A stretch of 36,694 nt of DNA from an uncultured Clostridia bacterium (GCA_947589355.1 CANPZC010000020.1:1-36694), one strand, 5' to 3'. Shown: positions 1-9,673, numbered from the stretch's first letter. The notes: generated from the sequence alone by a model not told the origin. Numbers and translations are program-made.

Positions 1-693
1 GTAATAAAAGATGTTTCTTTCAAGGTAGAGGCAGGGCATATGTTCGGCATAGTGGGCAAAACGGGCGCAGGCAAGTCTACCATTATAAATCTTATGGCGC
101 GTTTGTATGACGTAACGGGCGGAGAGATAACCATTGACGGCTACCCGATAAAAGAACTCAGCTTTGCTGACATACGAAAAAACATTGGCGTGGTATCGCA
201 GGAAACGTATCTGTTCATAGGCTCTATTGCAGACAACATACGTTACGCGCGACCCGATGCGACCATGGAAGAAGTAATTCAGGCGGCGAAGTCTGCATAC
301 GCGCATGAATTTATCTCTCGCCTGCCAAACGGCTACAACACCATGATAGGCGAAAGCAATGTAAACCTTTCGGGCGGCGAAAAGCAGAGGATCTCTATAG
401 CGCGCGCTATGATACAAAAGCCGAATATTCTTATACTAGATGAGGCGACGGCTTCAATGGACACGCGCACAGAGCGCAAGATACAGTCGGCTATCGATGA
501 TCTTAAAAAAGGCAGAACGATAATTTCGATAGCACACAGGCTTTCTACCTTGCGTGATGCAGATATGCTGTGCGTTATAGAAAACGGCGAGCTTAAAGAA
601 ATGGGCACGCATGATGAGCTGATACGCAAAAAGGGCAAGTATTTTGAGCTGTACCGCTTGCAGGCGCAGGCGCTTCAGTTTATGCAGGAATAA
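1..693 (+). CDS. ABC exporter, ATP-binding C-terminal part (5' end outside window)
   Basis: The frame is open from base 1, so an ATG at 40 is internal and the true start lies to the left. The visible part is a complete nucleotide-binding domain of an exporter-type ABC half-transporter: Walker A GKTGAGKST, Q-loop in VVSQETYLF, signature NLSGGEKQR, Walker B ILILDEATA and the H-loop AHRLS. ATP hydrolysis by such domains drives export through the membrane domain, which would lie upstream. It is followed at 724 by a DUF1854 gene and at 1289 by a second ABC exporter, all co-oriented with short gaps, so the two exporters probably form a heterodimer. The substrate cannot be read from the sequence. 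Confidence 0.93.
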   Translation, partial: VIKDVSFKVEAGHMFGIVGKTGAGKSTIINLMARLYDVTGGEITIDGYPIKELSFADIRKNIGVVSQETYLFIGSIADNIRYARPDATMEEVIQAAKSAYAHEFISRLPNGYNTMIGESNVNLSGGEKQRISIARAMIQKPNILILDEATASMDTRTERKIQSAIDDLKKGRTIISIAHRLSTLRDADMLCVIENGELKEMGTHDELIRKKGKYFELYRLQAQALQFMQE

Positions 694-723
694 ACACACG
701 ATACTCGCAAAGGAGTGAACGAT

Positions 724-1275
724 TTGAACGAGAAGAATATAAATTCTTTAGATGAAGAACTTTTCGAGGCTGACAAGCTTGTAATTCTAGACCCGAAAGA
801 GCTGACTTTCAGCAAAGAGGAGAGCGGCTTTATGACTCTCGTGTTTCAGGGAAAGACATACAAAAAAATAAACCTGACGAGATTGCAGCCGTTTTACTCA
901 AAGTATGAGTACGTAAGCGTAAACTATGAGAACGACGAAAAAGAGTTTATCGAGGTGGGCGTTATACGCGACATACGCGAGATGAGCAAACAGCAGTTTG
1001 AGCTTATTGACAACTTTTTAGAGTACAAATACTATATGCCGCTTATAACGAAAGTTTATTCTATAAAAGAAAATATGCGCGGCTCGCTGTTTGTGAAAGC
1101 CGCCACCAACGCAGGAGAAAAAACGCTGTGCATACGCGACTGGTACAGAAATTTCAAGCTGATAGGCGGCAAGTATCTGTACGTGTGCGATGTTGACGGC
1201 AACAAGTATTACTGCGACGACATAGAAAAACGCCTTGATAAAAAGAGCGTGGCAAACATAGAACTATTTACTTAA
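724..1275 (+). CDS. DUF1854 family protein between two ABC exporters
   Basis: A 183-residue soluble protein without signal peptide or membrane segment. Sequence style and position fit DUF1854, a family found beside paired ABC exporters; public annotation often calls these genes cyanophycin metabolism-associated. I chose the TTG at 724: AAGGAG at 709-714 lies 9 bases upstream of it, whereas the in-frame GTG at 715 directly abuts that ribosome-binding site. The biochemical role is unknown; the tight sandwich between two exporter genes suggests a cytoplasmic accessory of the transporter. Family assignment is by recognition of pattern and context, not by a search. Confidence 0.7.
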   Translation: MNEKNINSLDEELFEADKLVILDPKELTFSKEESGFMTLVFQGKTYKKINLTRLQPFYSKYEYVSVNYENDEKEFIEVGVIRDIREMSKQQFELIDNFLEYKYYMPLITKVYSIKENMRGSLFVKAATNAGEKTLCIRDWYRNFKLIGGKYLYVCDVDGNKYYCDDIEKRLDKKSVANIELFT

Positions 1276-1288
1276 GAGGAACTTTAGT

Positions 1289-3457
1289 ATGAACTTAAAA
1301 ACATCTTTTCCGAAAGGAGCAGACGAGAGCGAAGTCATCTTCTCTTTGCCGTATGATATGGACACCGATGCCAACATTGTGCGCGGTCACACCTGCGTTA
1401 CCGACAGCGAGATAATCACCTATCTTGACGACAAGGAAGTTTGCAGGCGGTATATTGACGACTTTGAAGAATTTAAGTGCGAACAGATGATAGGTACTTC
1501 GATGATGACGGGCGTTCTGAAGAGCGGAGAGAGCATTGCTATCTGCGTTTTCAAGCAGCAGGAATTTCTGCGCTACGCGGAGCTTTGCAAGATACTTGAT
1601 TACTATCTTCGCACCGGCAGGCTGATAACCGAGACCGATGCCGATGAACCCGTTTGCCCCAAGTGCGGCATTGCGCTGGATGGCGCGAAGGAATGTCCGT
1701 TCTGCGCGAAAAAGTCACGGCTGTTTTTAAAGCTGGCAAAGCGCGTTGGACCTTTTAAAAAGTATTTCATCACGGCTGTTATATGCTCGATAATCTCGCA
1801 GATAATCTGGATAATAGTACCCAACATAACGCGGCACATAATAGACGATTACGCGGTGCCGCAAAACGCCGACTGGCAGGGCTTTTTAACGCTTGCAATA
1901 ACGCTTGTAACACTGGTCGCGCTGTCGTCTATCCCCGATCATCTTAACGTAAAATGCTCGTTCAAAGTAGCTTTGGGCATGGGCAAAAAACTGCGCGAAG
2001 ATGTCTTTGCAAAGAGCGAGTCGCTGTCGATGTCGGCAGTTACGAAAAAGACCGCAGGCGAGCTTATAAGGCGCGTTTCGGGCGATGCCGCAAAGCTTGA
2101 AAACTTCGTTACCGAAAAGGGCAAAGACCTTGTTATACACATAATCTCGCTCGTGGCGCTGGTCATAATAATTTTCTGTATGAACTGGAAACTTGCGCTG
2201 CTTACCGTTTTGCCTATACCGATAGTTTTCATACTTACAAAAAAGCTTTTCAGAACAATGTCGGTAAGGTATACGAGAGTATGGCGCAACCTTACCGAGC
2301 ATGACTCTGTTCTGCACGATATTCTGAACGGCATACGCGTTGTAAAAACATACGGCACCGAGGTGCAGGAAGTTCAGCGGTACACGGGTTATTCGCTCAA
2401 AGCCGCAAAGGCAAGCGTTCGCGCCGAGATAGTGTGGTATCTGACCATTCCGTTCTCTGAATTTGTAATGACTATAGGCAACTATCTTGTGCTGCTGTTC
2501 GGCGGTCGGCTGGTGCTGGGTCACACTATGCAGCTGGGTCAGCTGGTGCAGTTCACCACCTATATTTCAATGCTGTATGAGCCGATAAGGTGGTTTATAA
2601 ATATCCCGCGTGAGCTTGCAGATGCCGCGGTCTCAGCAAGCAAGGTATTTGAAGTGCTGGAAGACGACAGCGGACTTGCGGAGAGCGAAAAGCCCGTTGA
2701 CCTTGACATTCAGGGCGATATTGAGATGAAGAACGTATACTTCGGCTATCAGCAGTATGCGCCCGTGCTGAAAGACATCAGCCTTAAAATAAATAAGGGC
2801 GAAATGATAGGCATCGTGGGGCATTCGGGCGTGGGCAAATCGACGCTTATAAACCTTATACTGCGGCTGTATGATGTTACCGACGGCGAGATACTGATAG
2901 ACGGCGTTGACATACGAAACATACCGCAGAAAACGCTTCGCGGACAAATGGGCGTGGTTTTGCAGGAAACGTTTTTGTTTGACGGCTCGGTGCTTGAAAA
3001 TATAGCATACGCAAAGCCCGATGCAACGTTCGGCGAGGTGGTGGAGGCAGCCAAGATAGCCAACGCGCACAACTTTATAACCAAACTGCCCGACGGCTAC
3101 AACACGCGCGTGGGCAATAAGGGTTATCAGCTCTCGGGCGGTGAGAGGCAAAGGGTGGCAATTGCGAGAGCCATTCTGCACGACCCGAAGATAATCATAC
3201 TTGATGAAGCGACTGCCTCACTTGATACCGAAACAGAGCGGCAGATACAAGAGGCTTTGGGCAGGCTTTCGATAGGCAGAACTACCATAGCCATAGCGCA
3301 CAGGCTGTCAACTCTTGCGCGCGCCGACAGGCTTATAGTGCTCGATAAGGGCAGGCTTGCAGAGTTTGGCACCCACGAGGAGCTTATGCGGCAAAAGGGC
3401 GTGTACTATCGCTTAGTAATGGCGCAGCGGCAGACCACCAAAATGCGCAGCGCATAA
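1289..3457 (+). CDS. ABC exporter with N-terminal zinc ribbon, cyanophycin-associated type
   Basis: 722 residues. Residues 1-120 form a soluble N-terminal domain not found in ordinary exporters. C123, C126, C136 and C139 (CPKC/CPFC) make a zinc ribbon. About residues 155-440 are a six-helix exporter membrane domain, and 475-720 an ATPase domain with Walker A GHSGVGKST (511-519), signature LSGGERQR, DEATA and AHRLS. A ribosome-binding site (GAGGAA) precedes the ATG. It starts 14 bases after the DUF1854 gene, so the three genes are one transcription unit ending at the terminator near 3480. The partner is probably the truncated exporter at the left edge. Substrate unknown. Confidence 0.88.
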   Translation: MNLKTSFPKGADESEVIFSLPYDMDTDANIVRGHTCVTDSEIITYLDDKEVCRRYIDDFEEFKCEQMIGTSMMTGVLKSGESIAICVFKQQEFLRYAELCKILDYYLRTGRLITETDADEPVCPKCGIALDGAKECPFCAKKSRLFLKLAKRVGPFKKYFITAVICSIISQIIWIIVPNITRHIIDDYAVPQNADWQGFLTLAITLVTLVALSSIPDHLNVKCSFKVALGMGKKLREDVFAKSESLSMSAVTKKTAGELIRRVSGDAAKLENFVTEKGKDLVIHIISLVALVIIIFCMNWKLALLTVLPIPIVFILTKKLFRTMSVRYTRVWRNLTEHDSVLHDILNGIRVVKTYGTEVQEVQRYTGYSLKAAKASVRAEIVWYLTIPFSEFVMTIGNYLVLLFGGRLVLGHTMQLGQLVQFTTYISMLYEPIRWFINIPRELADAAVSASKVFEVLEDDSGLAESEKPVDLDIQGDIEMKNVYFGYQQYAPVLKDISLKINKGEMIGIVGHSGVGKSTLINLILRLYDVTDGEILIDGVDIRNIPQKTLRGQMGVVLQETFLFDGSVLENIAYAKPDATFGEVVEAAKIANAHNFITKLPDGYNTRVGNKGYQLSGGERQRVAIARAILHDPKIIILDEATASLDTETERQIQEALGRLSIGRTTIAIAHRLSTLARADRLIVLDKGRLAEFGTHEELMRQKGVYYRLVMAQRQTTKMRSA

Positions 3458-3465
3458 CTACATAA

Positions 3466-3500
3466 AAACAAACGACGGACACAAGATCCGTCGTTTTTGT
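3466..3500. terminator. Bidirectional rho-independent terminator
   Basis: Stem ACGACGGA (3472-3479) / TCCGTCGT (3487-3494), flanked by an A-run on the left and a T-run on the right. It lies between the ends of two convergent genes and can serve both. Confidence 0.88.
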
Positions 3501-3506
3501 TATGCC

Positions 3507-5984
3507 TTATTCTTCTTTGAGTACCTCTTTCGGCTGGTTAGAACCTATTATCATCAGCGGCATTATCATTGAAAGTGCGAGGTAGAGTATTATTACCAAA
3601 GCGCATACAGCAAAATGCCATATACCAAACGAAATTACTGTTTCTTTCAGCAGTGTGAGCTTGCCTATTATCAGCACTACCGCCGCTAATATGCTTGCTA
3701 TACCGCAGGTAATTGCGCTGTTTTTCAGGCTTCGCAAAGCACACGTTCTCCACCTAGCACCGCAGATATAGAAAATAGCGTAGTTTCGCAGCTGGCGTTT
3801 GGTGTATATTGCGCTGATAGATACCGTTGAAATGATAGTGAGTATGAAGATACAAACCGCTATCGGGAAAAGCGTGTACATCTGCTCAAAAATAACCTGC
3901 ATACTGTTTTCATGTATTACAGAAAGTTCGCTGACATTTACGCCGAGCTTGTTCATAAGGTCGTCTTTCAGCTGCTTATACTCCTCGTCGCTGTCGTTGT
4001 CGCAGAAGATAAAACCGAATGCCGGCATGACGGGGCTGTAATTAGTTTTCAGGCAGGCGTAAAGGTCGGCATATCTGAACAAGATCAGATCTTGATCTTC
4101 GTAATCTTTGCTGTACACATAATACAGCAAAGTGTAGTCTTCAACGCCTGCATTCTCGTGCATTAAGCCTGCAATATCCGCCTTGTCTTCCAGCACGCCC
4201 ACTATCTCATATTTTTCATGAACAGTGCCCGACGGCTGACCGTTTTCATCAAAGCCCATTGTATCATTTTCAAACACATCGCCGACCTTGTATTTGCCGT
4301 CGCTAGACAATACTACCACAGGAATAACGCCGTCTTTTTCGTATGTCAGGTCGGTATCACTTAGCCACACACCGTCGGCAACAGGCGGTGCGTATGCATC
4401 TATATATTCATCGGAATAACCTATGCCGTCTAACATATTTCCGTCGCCGAAACAATCGCCGCCTGCCTTTCTGTTCACAACAAATTCTCTGTCGCCGACT
4501 ACATTTTCAAGGTCTTCTATGAACAGATCAAGTTTGCTCGGCGAGTTTAGCATATAACCCTTTCGCTCTATCATATCGCCGAATGCGCTGTACTTTTCGT
4601 ATTTTGCTAAAACGGCAGATGTTATCAGCACAAGTATCGCTAAGACCGCCGCTATCTGAAGCACTTCAAACAGCTTCATTACGCCAAGTTTGCCGGTAGA
4701 CTTCGGCGCGCTTTTCAGAGCCACAAGGCTGTGCTTTTTGACTGTCGCGGTTATCATTATCAGCATAACCAGCATTGAAGCAACAATATATATGCCGAAA
4801 ATAGCCGCGTACATCTTAAAGCTGTAGCACTGTGCCATGTATGGGAAGATACCCGAAAACCGCGGCATTATCAGTTTGTGATAGATAAGCTCGGTAAGGG
4901 CGAAAAGCGGTATGTTTATAACCAGACATTCCAGCAGATACGAAAGTATAGCTCTGCCTTTAGTGCAGCCGCAGATCCTGAAAATAGCAAGCTGCGAGGT
5001 GCGTTTTTCAAGAATGTATCTGTAAAGTATCGCCATGTTTATAGCCGCAAGGATCGCTATTGCCACCGAAATGAGCATTACCGTGCGGTAGTATTGCAGC
5101 TCTTTCACATCGGTGAATTTTATAGGTTCAAGGTAAAGCTTGCCGCCGAACGACTGCTCCAGACAGCGCTGCACATCTTCATATTGAGCCCGCGTTATGT
5201 TGTTTTTGAAAGATACTCCAAAACAAGTTCGTATATTACCGTCCGACTCACGCCGCACCCCGACCCTTTTAGCATCTTCCGGAAAAGCGGTATACGGTAT
5301 ACGAAAAGAATAGTCATCATCTCTTTCGCCGTGTATCCGCAGGGTATAATATTCATCTTCTATCTTTATCTGCTTGATATCTTCTGTCAGGTCTCTGTTA
5401 CTTATAAATGCTCCGAAATCACGACCGCCGGTTGAATGCCGCTTATTATAGTACCCCATGCCTATTGATACTATCTTATTGCCGCTTTCAAGATCTTCAT
5501 CTGAAAAATACTCTTTATCATCTTGAAACGGCACTAACTTATCACCGACTATAGAAAACCAATATTGGGTTTCTTTATATGCAGGCTCCAGATCATCGCT
5601 GTAGATCTCATCATACGGGTCATTATCCGTAGTCCACAGCGGTGTCTCAAGTAAATAAACAGCGGCTACCAATTCAACTGCTCCTTTTGTTTCATCAGAC
5701 AGCGACAAAGCAAAATTCCGTATCTCCTCGGGGGTTATCTCGACCACGTTGAATTCGTAATCGCCGTCATGACAAAGCACGGTGTTTTCTTCATCTACAT
5801 ATGCAGAAAGACTATTGATCTCTTCTTCTTTACCCATTGCCAGCGTTGTCTGATAATTGCGGTAAAGCCCATATGAAAAGCAAATTACAAGACAAGAGAT
5901 GATAATATTCATAACCAAAAGCAGCGACAAAAGCTTTTGCCCCGTGAACATTTTCTTTACATTTTTAAGTATAGTTGTAAACAT
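3507..5984 (-). CDS. FtsX-like ABC permease (orphan)
   Basis: 825 residues from the ATG at 5984, chosen because AAAGGGTGAT lies just upstream; a longer reading to 6038 would run through the promoter. Layout is that of large FtsX/MacB-type permeases: one N-terminal membrane helix (about 15-35), a long extracellular domain, a block of three helices (about 305-425), another helix near 450, a second extracellular domain and three C-terminal helices. Such proteins normally work with a LolD-like ATPase in lipid, peptide or antibiotic efflux or signalling. No ATPase gene adjoins it here, so it must use one encoded elsewhere or act alone. Substrate unknown. Confidence 0.82.
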   Translation of the reverse strand: MFTTILKNVKKMFTGQKLLSLLLVMNIIISCLVICFSYGLYRNYQTTLAMGKEEEINSLSAYVDEENTVLCHDGDYEFNVVEITPEEIRNFALSLSDETKGAVELVAAVYLLETPLWTTDNDPYDEIYSDDLEPAYKETQYWFSIVGDKLVPFQDDKEYFSDEDLESGNKIVSIGMGYYNKRHSTGGRDFGAFISNRDLTEDIKQIKIEDEYYTLRIHGERDDDYSFRIPYTAFPEDAKRVGVRRESDGNIRTCFGVSFKNNITRAQYEDVQRCLEQSFGGKLYLEPIKFTDVKELQYYRTVMLISVAIAILAAINMAILYRYILEKRTSQLAIFRICGCTKGRAILSYLLECLVINIPLFALTELIYHKLIMPRFSGIFPYMAQCYSFKMYAAIFGIYIVASMLVMLIMITATVKKHSLVALKSAPKSTGKLGVMKLFEVLQIAAVLAILVLITSAVLAKYEKYSAFGDMIERKGYMLNSPSKLDLFIEDLENVVGDREFVVNRKAGGDCFGDGNMLDGIGYSDEYIDAYAPPVADGVWLSDTDLTYEKDGVIPVVVLSSDGKYKVGDVFENDTMGFDENGQPSGTVHEKYEIVGVLEDKADIAGLMHENAGVEDYTLLYYVYSKDYEDQDLILFRYADLYACLKTNYSPVMPAFGFIFCDNDSDEEYKQLKDDLMNKLGVNVSELSVIHENSMQVIFEQMYTLFPIAVCIFILTIISTVSISAIYTKRQLRNYAIFYICGARWRTCALRSLKNSAITCGIASILAAVVLIIGKLTLLKETVISFGIWHFAVCALVIILYLALSMIMPLMIIGSNQPKEVLKEE

Positions 5985-6037
5985 TTTATCACCCTTTGTG
6001 CATATCACGAGCGTGCAGATACAGCTCCCTATATACA

Positions 6038-6065
6038 ATTATAGCAATAAAATTTGAATAGTCAA
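6038..6065 (-). promoter_or_regulatory. Sigma-A promoter of the FtsX-type permease
   Basis: On the minus strand TTGACT (6060-6065), 16-base spacer, TATAAT (6038-6043), 54 bases ahead of the chosen start. Confidence 0.75.
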
Positions 6066-6138
6066 TAGTTTTTCCTATAATGCCACAATTTTCAGCAAAT
6101 TGCACTAGCATGGCATAATGTAGTTGTATAATGTGCAG

Positions 6139-7026
6139 TTATTGCTTTTTATTGTAAAATTGCGGTATAAATCCCTCGTCCGATGCCGCCTTGTCCTGAA
6201 TGTACCACTTAAAACCGTATTTTTCAGCCTCGTCAAGCACCTTGTCGTATTCATATGTCGTCAGCCGCCTGTTTATTTCGGGGTGTTCGCAGCCTTTGAA
6301 AACAGGCACATACTGCCGCATTATCGAAAGAATAAGCTCGTCGGGCGCGTATTTTTCGCCGATATACCTCATTATTTCAATGCTGTCGTCCTTGTGGGAA
6401 GGCAGTACCAGATGCCGCACTATAACGCCCTTTTTCAGCGTTTCACAGTCAAATATCGGCTTGCCGACCTGCTTTATCATAATTTCCACAGCGCGAGAGG
6501 TCACTTCAAAATAGTCTTTCGCAGAGGAATATTCAAGCGCCAGCTTTGGCGAAAAATATTTTATGTCGGGCAGATAAATGTCAATATGACCGCGCAGCAT
6601 CTCCAGCGTTTGTGGGCTTTCATACCCCGAAGAATTGTAAACGGTAGGTATTTTCAGCGCACCTTTCACAAGCTCCAAAGCCTCTATCACAGACGGCACA
6701 AAATGCGCCGCCGAAATGAACGATATGTTGCACGCACCCTGCTCTTGCAAATTCAGCATTTCCTCAGCCAGCTGACGGGGCGTTATTTCATACCCCTTGC
6801 CGCACTGCGAAATTTCAAAATTCTGGCAGTAGCAACACCGCAGAGAGCACCCCGAAAAAAATATCGCACCGCTGCCGCTGCCCGTGCAAATGGCAGGTTC
6901 TTCCCACCTGTGCAGGGCGCACCTAGCAATGCGCATTTTGTCATATTCGCCGCAAATGCCCAAATTTTCGCGCCTGTCAACGCCGCAGCTGCGTGGGCAA
7001 AGGCGGCAGCTTTGGTATTCATTCAC
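6139..7026 (-). CDS. Radical SAM protein, PflA/PflX-like
   Basis: 295 residues. The cluster motif is CSLRCCYC (C-x3-C-x2-C), preceded by Cys-rich N-terminal motifs (CRLCPRSCG) typical of the PflX-like branch of the pyruvate formate-lyase-activating family. Such enzymes use a 4Fe-4S cluster to split S-adenosylmethionine; the substrate of this branch is not established. Start is a GTG at 7026 with AGGTG upstream; an in-frame stop precedes it. It overlaps the end of ispE by 8 bases, so it is translated as the last gene of the lrp-aminotransferase-ispE operon. Confidence 0.85.
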   Translation of the reverse strand: MNEYQSCRLCPRSCGVDRRENLGICGEYDKMRIARCALHRWEEPAICTGSGSGAIFFSGCSLRCCYCQNFEISQCGKGYEITPRQLAEEMLNLQEQGACNISFISAAHFVPSVIEALELVKGALKIPTVYNSSGYESPQTLEMLRGHIDIYLPDIKYFSPKLALEYSSAKDYFEVTSRAVEIMIKQVGKPIFDCETLKKGVIVRHLVLPSHKDDSIEIMRYIGEKYAPDELILSIMRQYVPVFKGCEHPEINRRLTTYEYDKVLDEAEKYGFKWYIQDKAASDEGFIPQFYNKKQ

Positions 7027-7891
7027 ATTCTTTCACCTCGCAGCCGCAATTTACGGGCGCACAAACTTCGCAAAACGGGTACAGCTCTTTCAGCGTTTCA
7101 GCGCACTTTTCAGCCGCCTCGCCGCTTTCAAATATCCCGTAAACAGCCGAGCCGCTGCCCGTCATAAGCGCGCCGCAAGCGCCGTGTTTCATCAAATCTT
7201 CTTTTGCCTGTTTTATCTGCGGTAGATCGGCGGCGTATTCCAAAGCGTTGAAAAGTAAGCTTCCTATGCCGCCGAGGTCTCCACGCTCAAATGCGCTTAC
7301 CATGCCGTTAAAGTCGCCCTTTTTCGGTGAGGTTATGCTGTCGTACTTTGCGAAAGCCTCAGGCGTACTTACCGAAACAGACGGCTTCACAACCACTATT
7401 GCACAGTTCGGCATATTCGGCAATTCTGTCATTTTCTCGCCAATGCCCTCGCAAATTTTAGTACCGCCAACCACGCAAAAAGGCACGTCCGCGCCAAGCG
7501 AACACGCCATATTCAGCAGTTTTTCATGCGGCGTTTTCAAATCAAAAAGCATATCCGTGCCGATAAGAGCCGCCGCACAATCAGCGCTGCCGCCTGCCAT
7601 GCCTGCCATTGAGGGTATGTGCTTTTCAAGAGTTATCTTCAAGCCGCCCTTTGTGCCGCTCTCTTCCAGCAAAAGGCGCGCAGCCTTGACCGCCAGATTG
7701 CTCTCATCGGTTGGCGCGCCGCCGCCGCACTGAAAAGTTATGCCGCTCTCAGCCTTTTCCAGTCTTATAACGTCATGTATGCTGACCGACTGCATTATCA
7801 TGCGCAGCTCGTGGTAGCCGTCAGAGCGTTTTCCCAGAACATCGAGAGCCAGATTTATCTTCGCGTTTGCAAACAGAGTTACAGATCTCAT
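7019..7891 (-). CDS. ispE: 4-diphosphocytidyl-2-C-methyl-D-erythritol kinase
   Basis: 290 residues, usual length. It phosphorylates CDP-methylerythritol in the non-mevalonate isoprenoid pathway. Evidence: N-terminal ANAKINLALDVLGKRSDGYH, the GHMP-kinase ATP loop PSMAGMAGGSADCAAAL (93-109; the family usually has GLGGGSSDAA, a mild variation), and the C-terminal MTGSGSAVYG motif. The ATG overlaps the stop of the aminotransferase gene by 4 bases (ATGA), indicating translational coupling. Confidence 0.96.
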   Translation of the reverse strand: MRSVTLFANAKINLALDVLGKRSDGYHELRMIMQSVSIHDVIRLEKAESGITFQCGGGAPTDESNLAVKAARLLLEESGTKGGLKITLEKHIPSMAGMAGGSADCAAALIGTDMLFDLKTPHEKLLNMACSLGADVPFCVVGGTKICEGIGEKMTELPNMPNCAIVVVKPSVSVSTPEAFAKYDSITSPKKGDFNGMVSAFERGDLGGIGSLLFNALEYAADLPQIKQAKEDLMKHGACGALMTGSGSAVYGIFESGEAAEKCAETLKELYPFCEVCAPVNCGCEVKECE

Positions 7892-9075
7892 TTGCCCTCA
7901 CGTTCCTTTTTCAGGTCTTCTAAAAATTCGCTTATAAGCTTAACAGCCTGCTTTAAGTTTCTCAAAGAATACGCATATGATACCCTAATAAAGCCCTCGC
8001 CGCACTCGCCGAAAGCATCACCCGGCACTACTGCGACTCTCTTTTCATAAACAAGCCTCTCGCAGAATTCCTTGCTTGTCAGCCCCGTTGACTTTATGCT
8101 CGGGAAAACGTAAAACGCGCCCTCGGGCTCAAAGCAGGGCAGCCCTATAGAGTTGAACGCCGACACTAAGTATCTTCGCCTTATGTTGTATTCGTCCACC
8201 ATTTTCTGAACGTCCGCGTCACATTCTTCCAAAGCCGTAACAGCCGCATACTGGCTCACCGTAGGCGAGGACATTATAGCGTACTGATGAATTTTCAGAA
8301 TGTGCTGCAAGATAGGCTGCGGCCCTGCCAGAAAACCAAGCCGCCAGCCCGTCATGGCATAGCCCTTTGAAAAGCCGTTTATAAGTATCGTGCGCTCTTT
8401 CATGCCGTCAAGCGAAGCAATAGAGCAGTGGTCTTTGCCATATGTAAGAGCAGAATATATCTCGTCAGAAACAACGATTATATTAGTATCCCTCAGCACC
8501 TCGGCAATAGGCTCTAAGTCCTCGCGAGTCATTATCGCGCCCGTGGGGTTGTTGGGGTAGGGGAGTATGAGCATTTTAGTGCGCGGCGTTATCTTTTCTT
8601 TAAGTTCTTCGGCAGTCAGCTTGAAGTTGTTTTCAAGCTTTGTTTCTATCGTGACTGCCGTGCCGTTTGCCAGCTGTACCATAGGCGCATAGCAAACAAA
8701 GCAGGGCTCAACGATCAAAACCTCGTCGCCCTCGCCGATGCACGCCCTTATAGCTAAGTCTATCGCCTCAGAGCCGCCGACCGTCACGATTATCTCATCT
8801 TTCGGCTGGTATTTAACGCCTACCGTTCTGTCAAGATATCCGCTTATAGAGCGCCGCAGGTCAAGCAGCCCAGAGTTTGCCGTGTATGAAGTCTTTATCT
8901 TTTCAAGTACCGTAATAGCTTTCTGGCGTATCTTCCACGGCGTGAAGAAATCGGGCTCACCCACGCCAAGGTTCAGAACGCCGTCCATCTGCTGGGCAAT
9001 ATCAAAAAACTTTCTAATGCCCGAGGGCTTTATGGAGCGCGCCTTTTCGGTAACAATCTTATCGTAATCTATCAT
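7888..9075 (-). CDS. PLP-dependent aminotransferase, class I/II
   Basis: 395 residues, a full-length fold-type I aminotransferase. Visible landmarks: YTANSGLLDLR near 64-74, YPNNPTGA (173-180), DEIYS with the cofactor-binding Asp at 204, catalytic Lys237 in SKGYAMTGWRLG, and the C-terminal Arg in FIRVSYA. It transfers amino groups between amino acids and 2-oxo acids using pyridoxal phosphate. Substrate choice (aspartate, alanine or aromatic) cannot be decided. The Lrp-type regulator 25 bases upstream suggests amino-acid-responsive control. Confidence 0.92.
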   Translation of the reverse strand: MIDYDKIVTEKARSIKPSGIRKFFDIAQQMDGVLNLGVGEPDFFTPWKIRQKAITVLEKIKTSYTANSGLLDLRRSISGYLDRTVGVKYQPKDEIIVTVGGSEAIDLAIRACIGEGDEVLIVEPCFVCYAPMVQLANGTAVTIETKLENNFKLTAEELKEKITPRTKMLILPYPNNPTGAIMTREDLEPIAEVLRDTNIIVVSDEIYSALTYGKDHCSIASLDGMKERTILINGFSKGYAMTGWRLGFLAGPQPILQHILKIHQYAIMSSPTVSQYAAVTALEECDADVQKMVDEYNIRRRYLVSAFNSIGLPCFEPEGAFYVFPSIKSTGLTSKEFCERLVYEKRVAVVPGDAFGECGEGFIRVSYAYSLRNLKQAVKLISEFLEDLKKEREGK

Positions 9076-9100
9076 TGGGGAAAGCCTCTTTCGTCATTTT

Positions 9101-9580
9101 TTACGGGGATACAAATCCTCTTTCGTCGTTTTCTTCGTCGCACAGAAGTATGCCGTTTTCTTTGTAGTTTTTCAGCTCAAAGTGCGTCGCGGTAGAAATA
9201 ACGCCGTCAATGGTCGAAAGATGCCTAGCCACAAAGTCTGAGATAACGCGCAGGTTTTCGCCTATTATAGTAATGCCTAAGTCATATGCCCCCGACATCA
9301 GCGTTACCGACTTTACCGCATCATACTGCGCTATGAATTTTGCAATATCGTCAAAGCCGCTTTCAGCCATAGGCGTAACTTTCAGCTCGATGTACGCCGT
9401 AACCAAGTTGGGGTTTTCCACCGCCATGTCAATAAGCGTGGTGTAGCCCTTTATAACGCCGCTTTTTTCAAGCTGTTCTATCTCGTCTGCGACTTCCTGC
9501 TCGCTTTTTCCTAAAAGTACGGCAAGTTCGGCATTTGAAAGCCGCGAATTTTTTGCCAGAAGTTCAAGCAACTGTGTCAT
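9101..9580 (-). CDS. Lrp/AsnC family transcriptional regulator
   Basis: 159 residues: an N-terminal helix-turn-helix (about 5-45, LSNAELAVLLGKSEQEV) and a C-terminal RAM ligand-binding domain (about 60-140, with LMSGAYDLGITIIGE). Lrp proteins sense amino acids as oligomers and regulate transport or metabolism. First gene of the operon, with a consensus promoter directly upstream, so autoregulation and control of the aminotransferase are likely (inference). Confidence 0.93.
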   Translation of the reverse strand: MTQLLELLAKNSRLSNAELAVLLGKSEQEVADEIEQLEKSGVIKGYTTLIDMAVENPNLVTAYIELKVTPMAESGFDDIAKFIAQYDAVKSVTLMSGAYDLGITIIGENLRVISDFVARHLSTIDGVISTATHFELKNYKENGILLCDEENDERGFVSP

Positions 9581-9618
9581 TTTATTACCCCTCTTCTAAG
9601 TATTTTAAAGACAATATA

Positions 9619-9647
9619 ATTATACATTTTTCTTTTTCCTTTGTCAA
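9619..9647 (-). promoter_or_regulatory. Sigma-A promoter of the lrp-aminotransferase-ispE operon
   Basis: Minus strand TTGACA (9642-9647), 17-base spacer, TATAAT (9619-9624). Perfect consensus, 39 bases before the start codon. Confidence 0.88.
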
Positions 9648-9673
9648 TAAGTAAAGTAAAAAGTATACAAAAA

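Noticed and set aside
1886-2524. Open frame of 212 codons on the minus strand
   Set aside because: Shadow of the ABC exporter membrane domain; no ribosome-binding site and odd composition.
6079-6118. Inverted repeat ATGCCA/TGGCAT between the radical SAM and permease genes
   Set aside because: Short, bulged and without a T-run; not convincing as terminator or operator.
6124-7167. Open frame of 347 codons on the plus strand
   Set aside because: Antisense shadow of the radical SAM and ispE genes, which have clear family motifs; its protein is Arg/Phe-rich without any motif.
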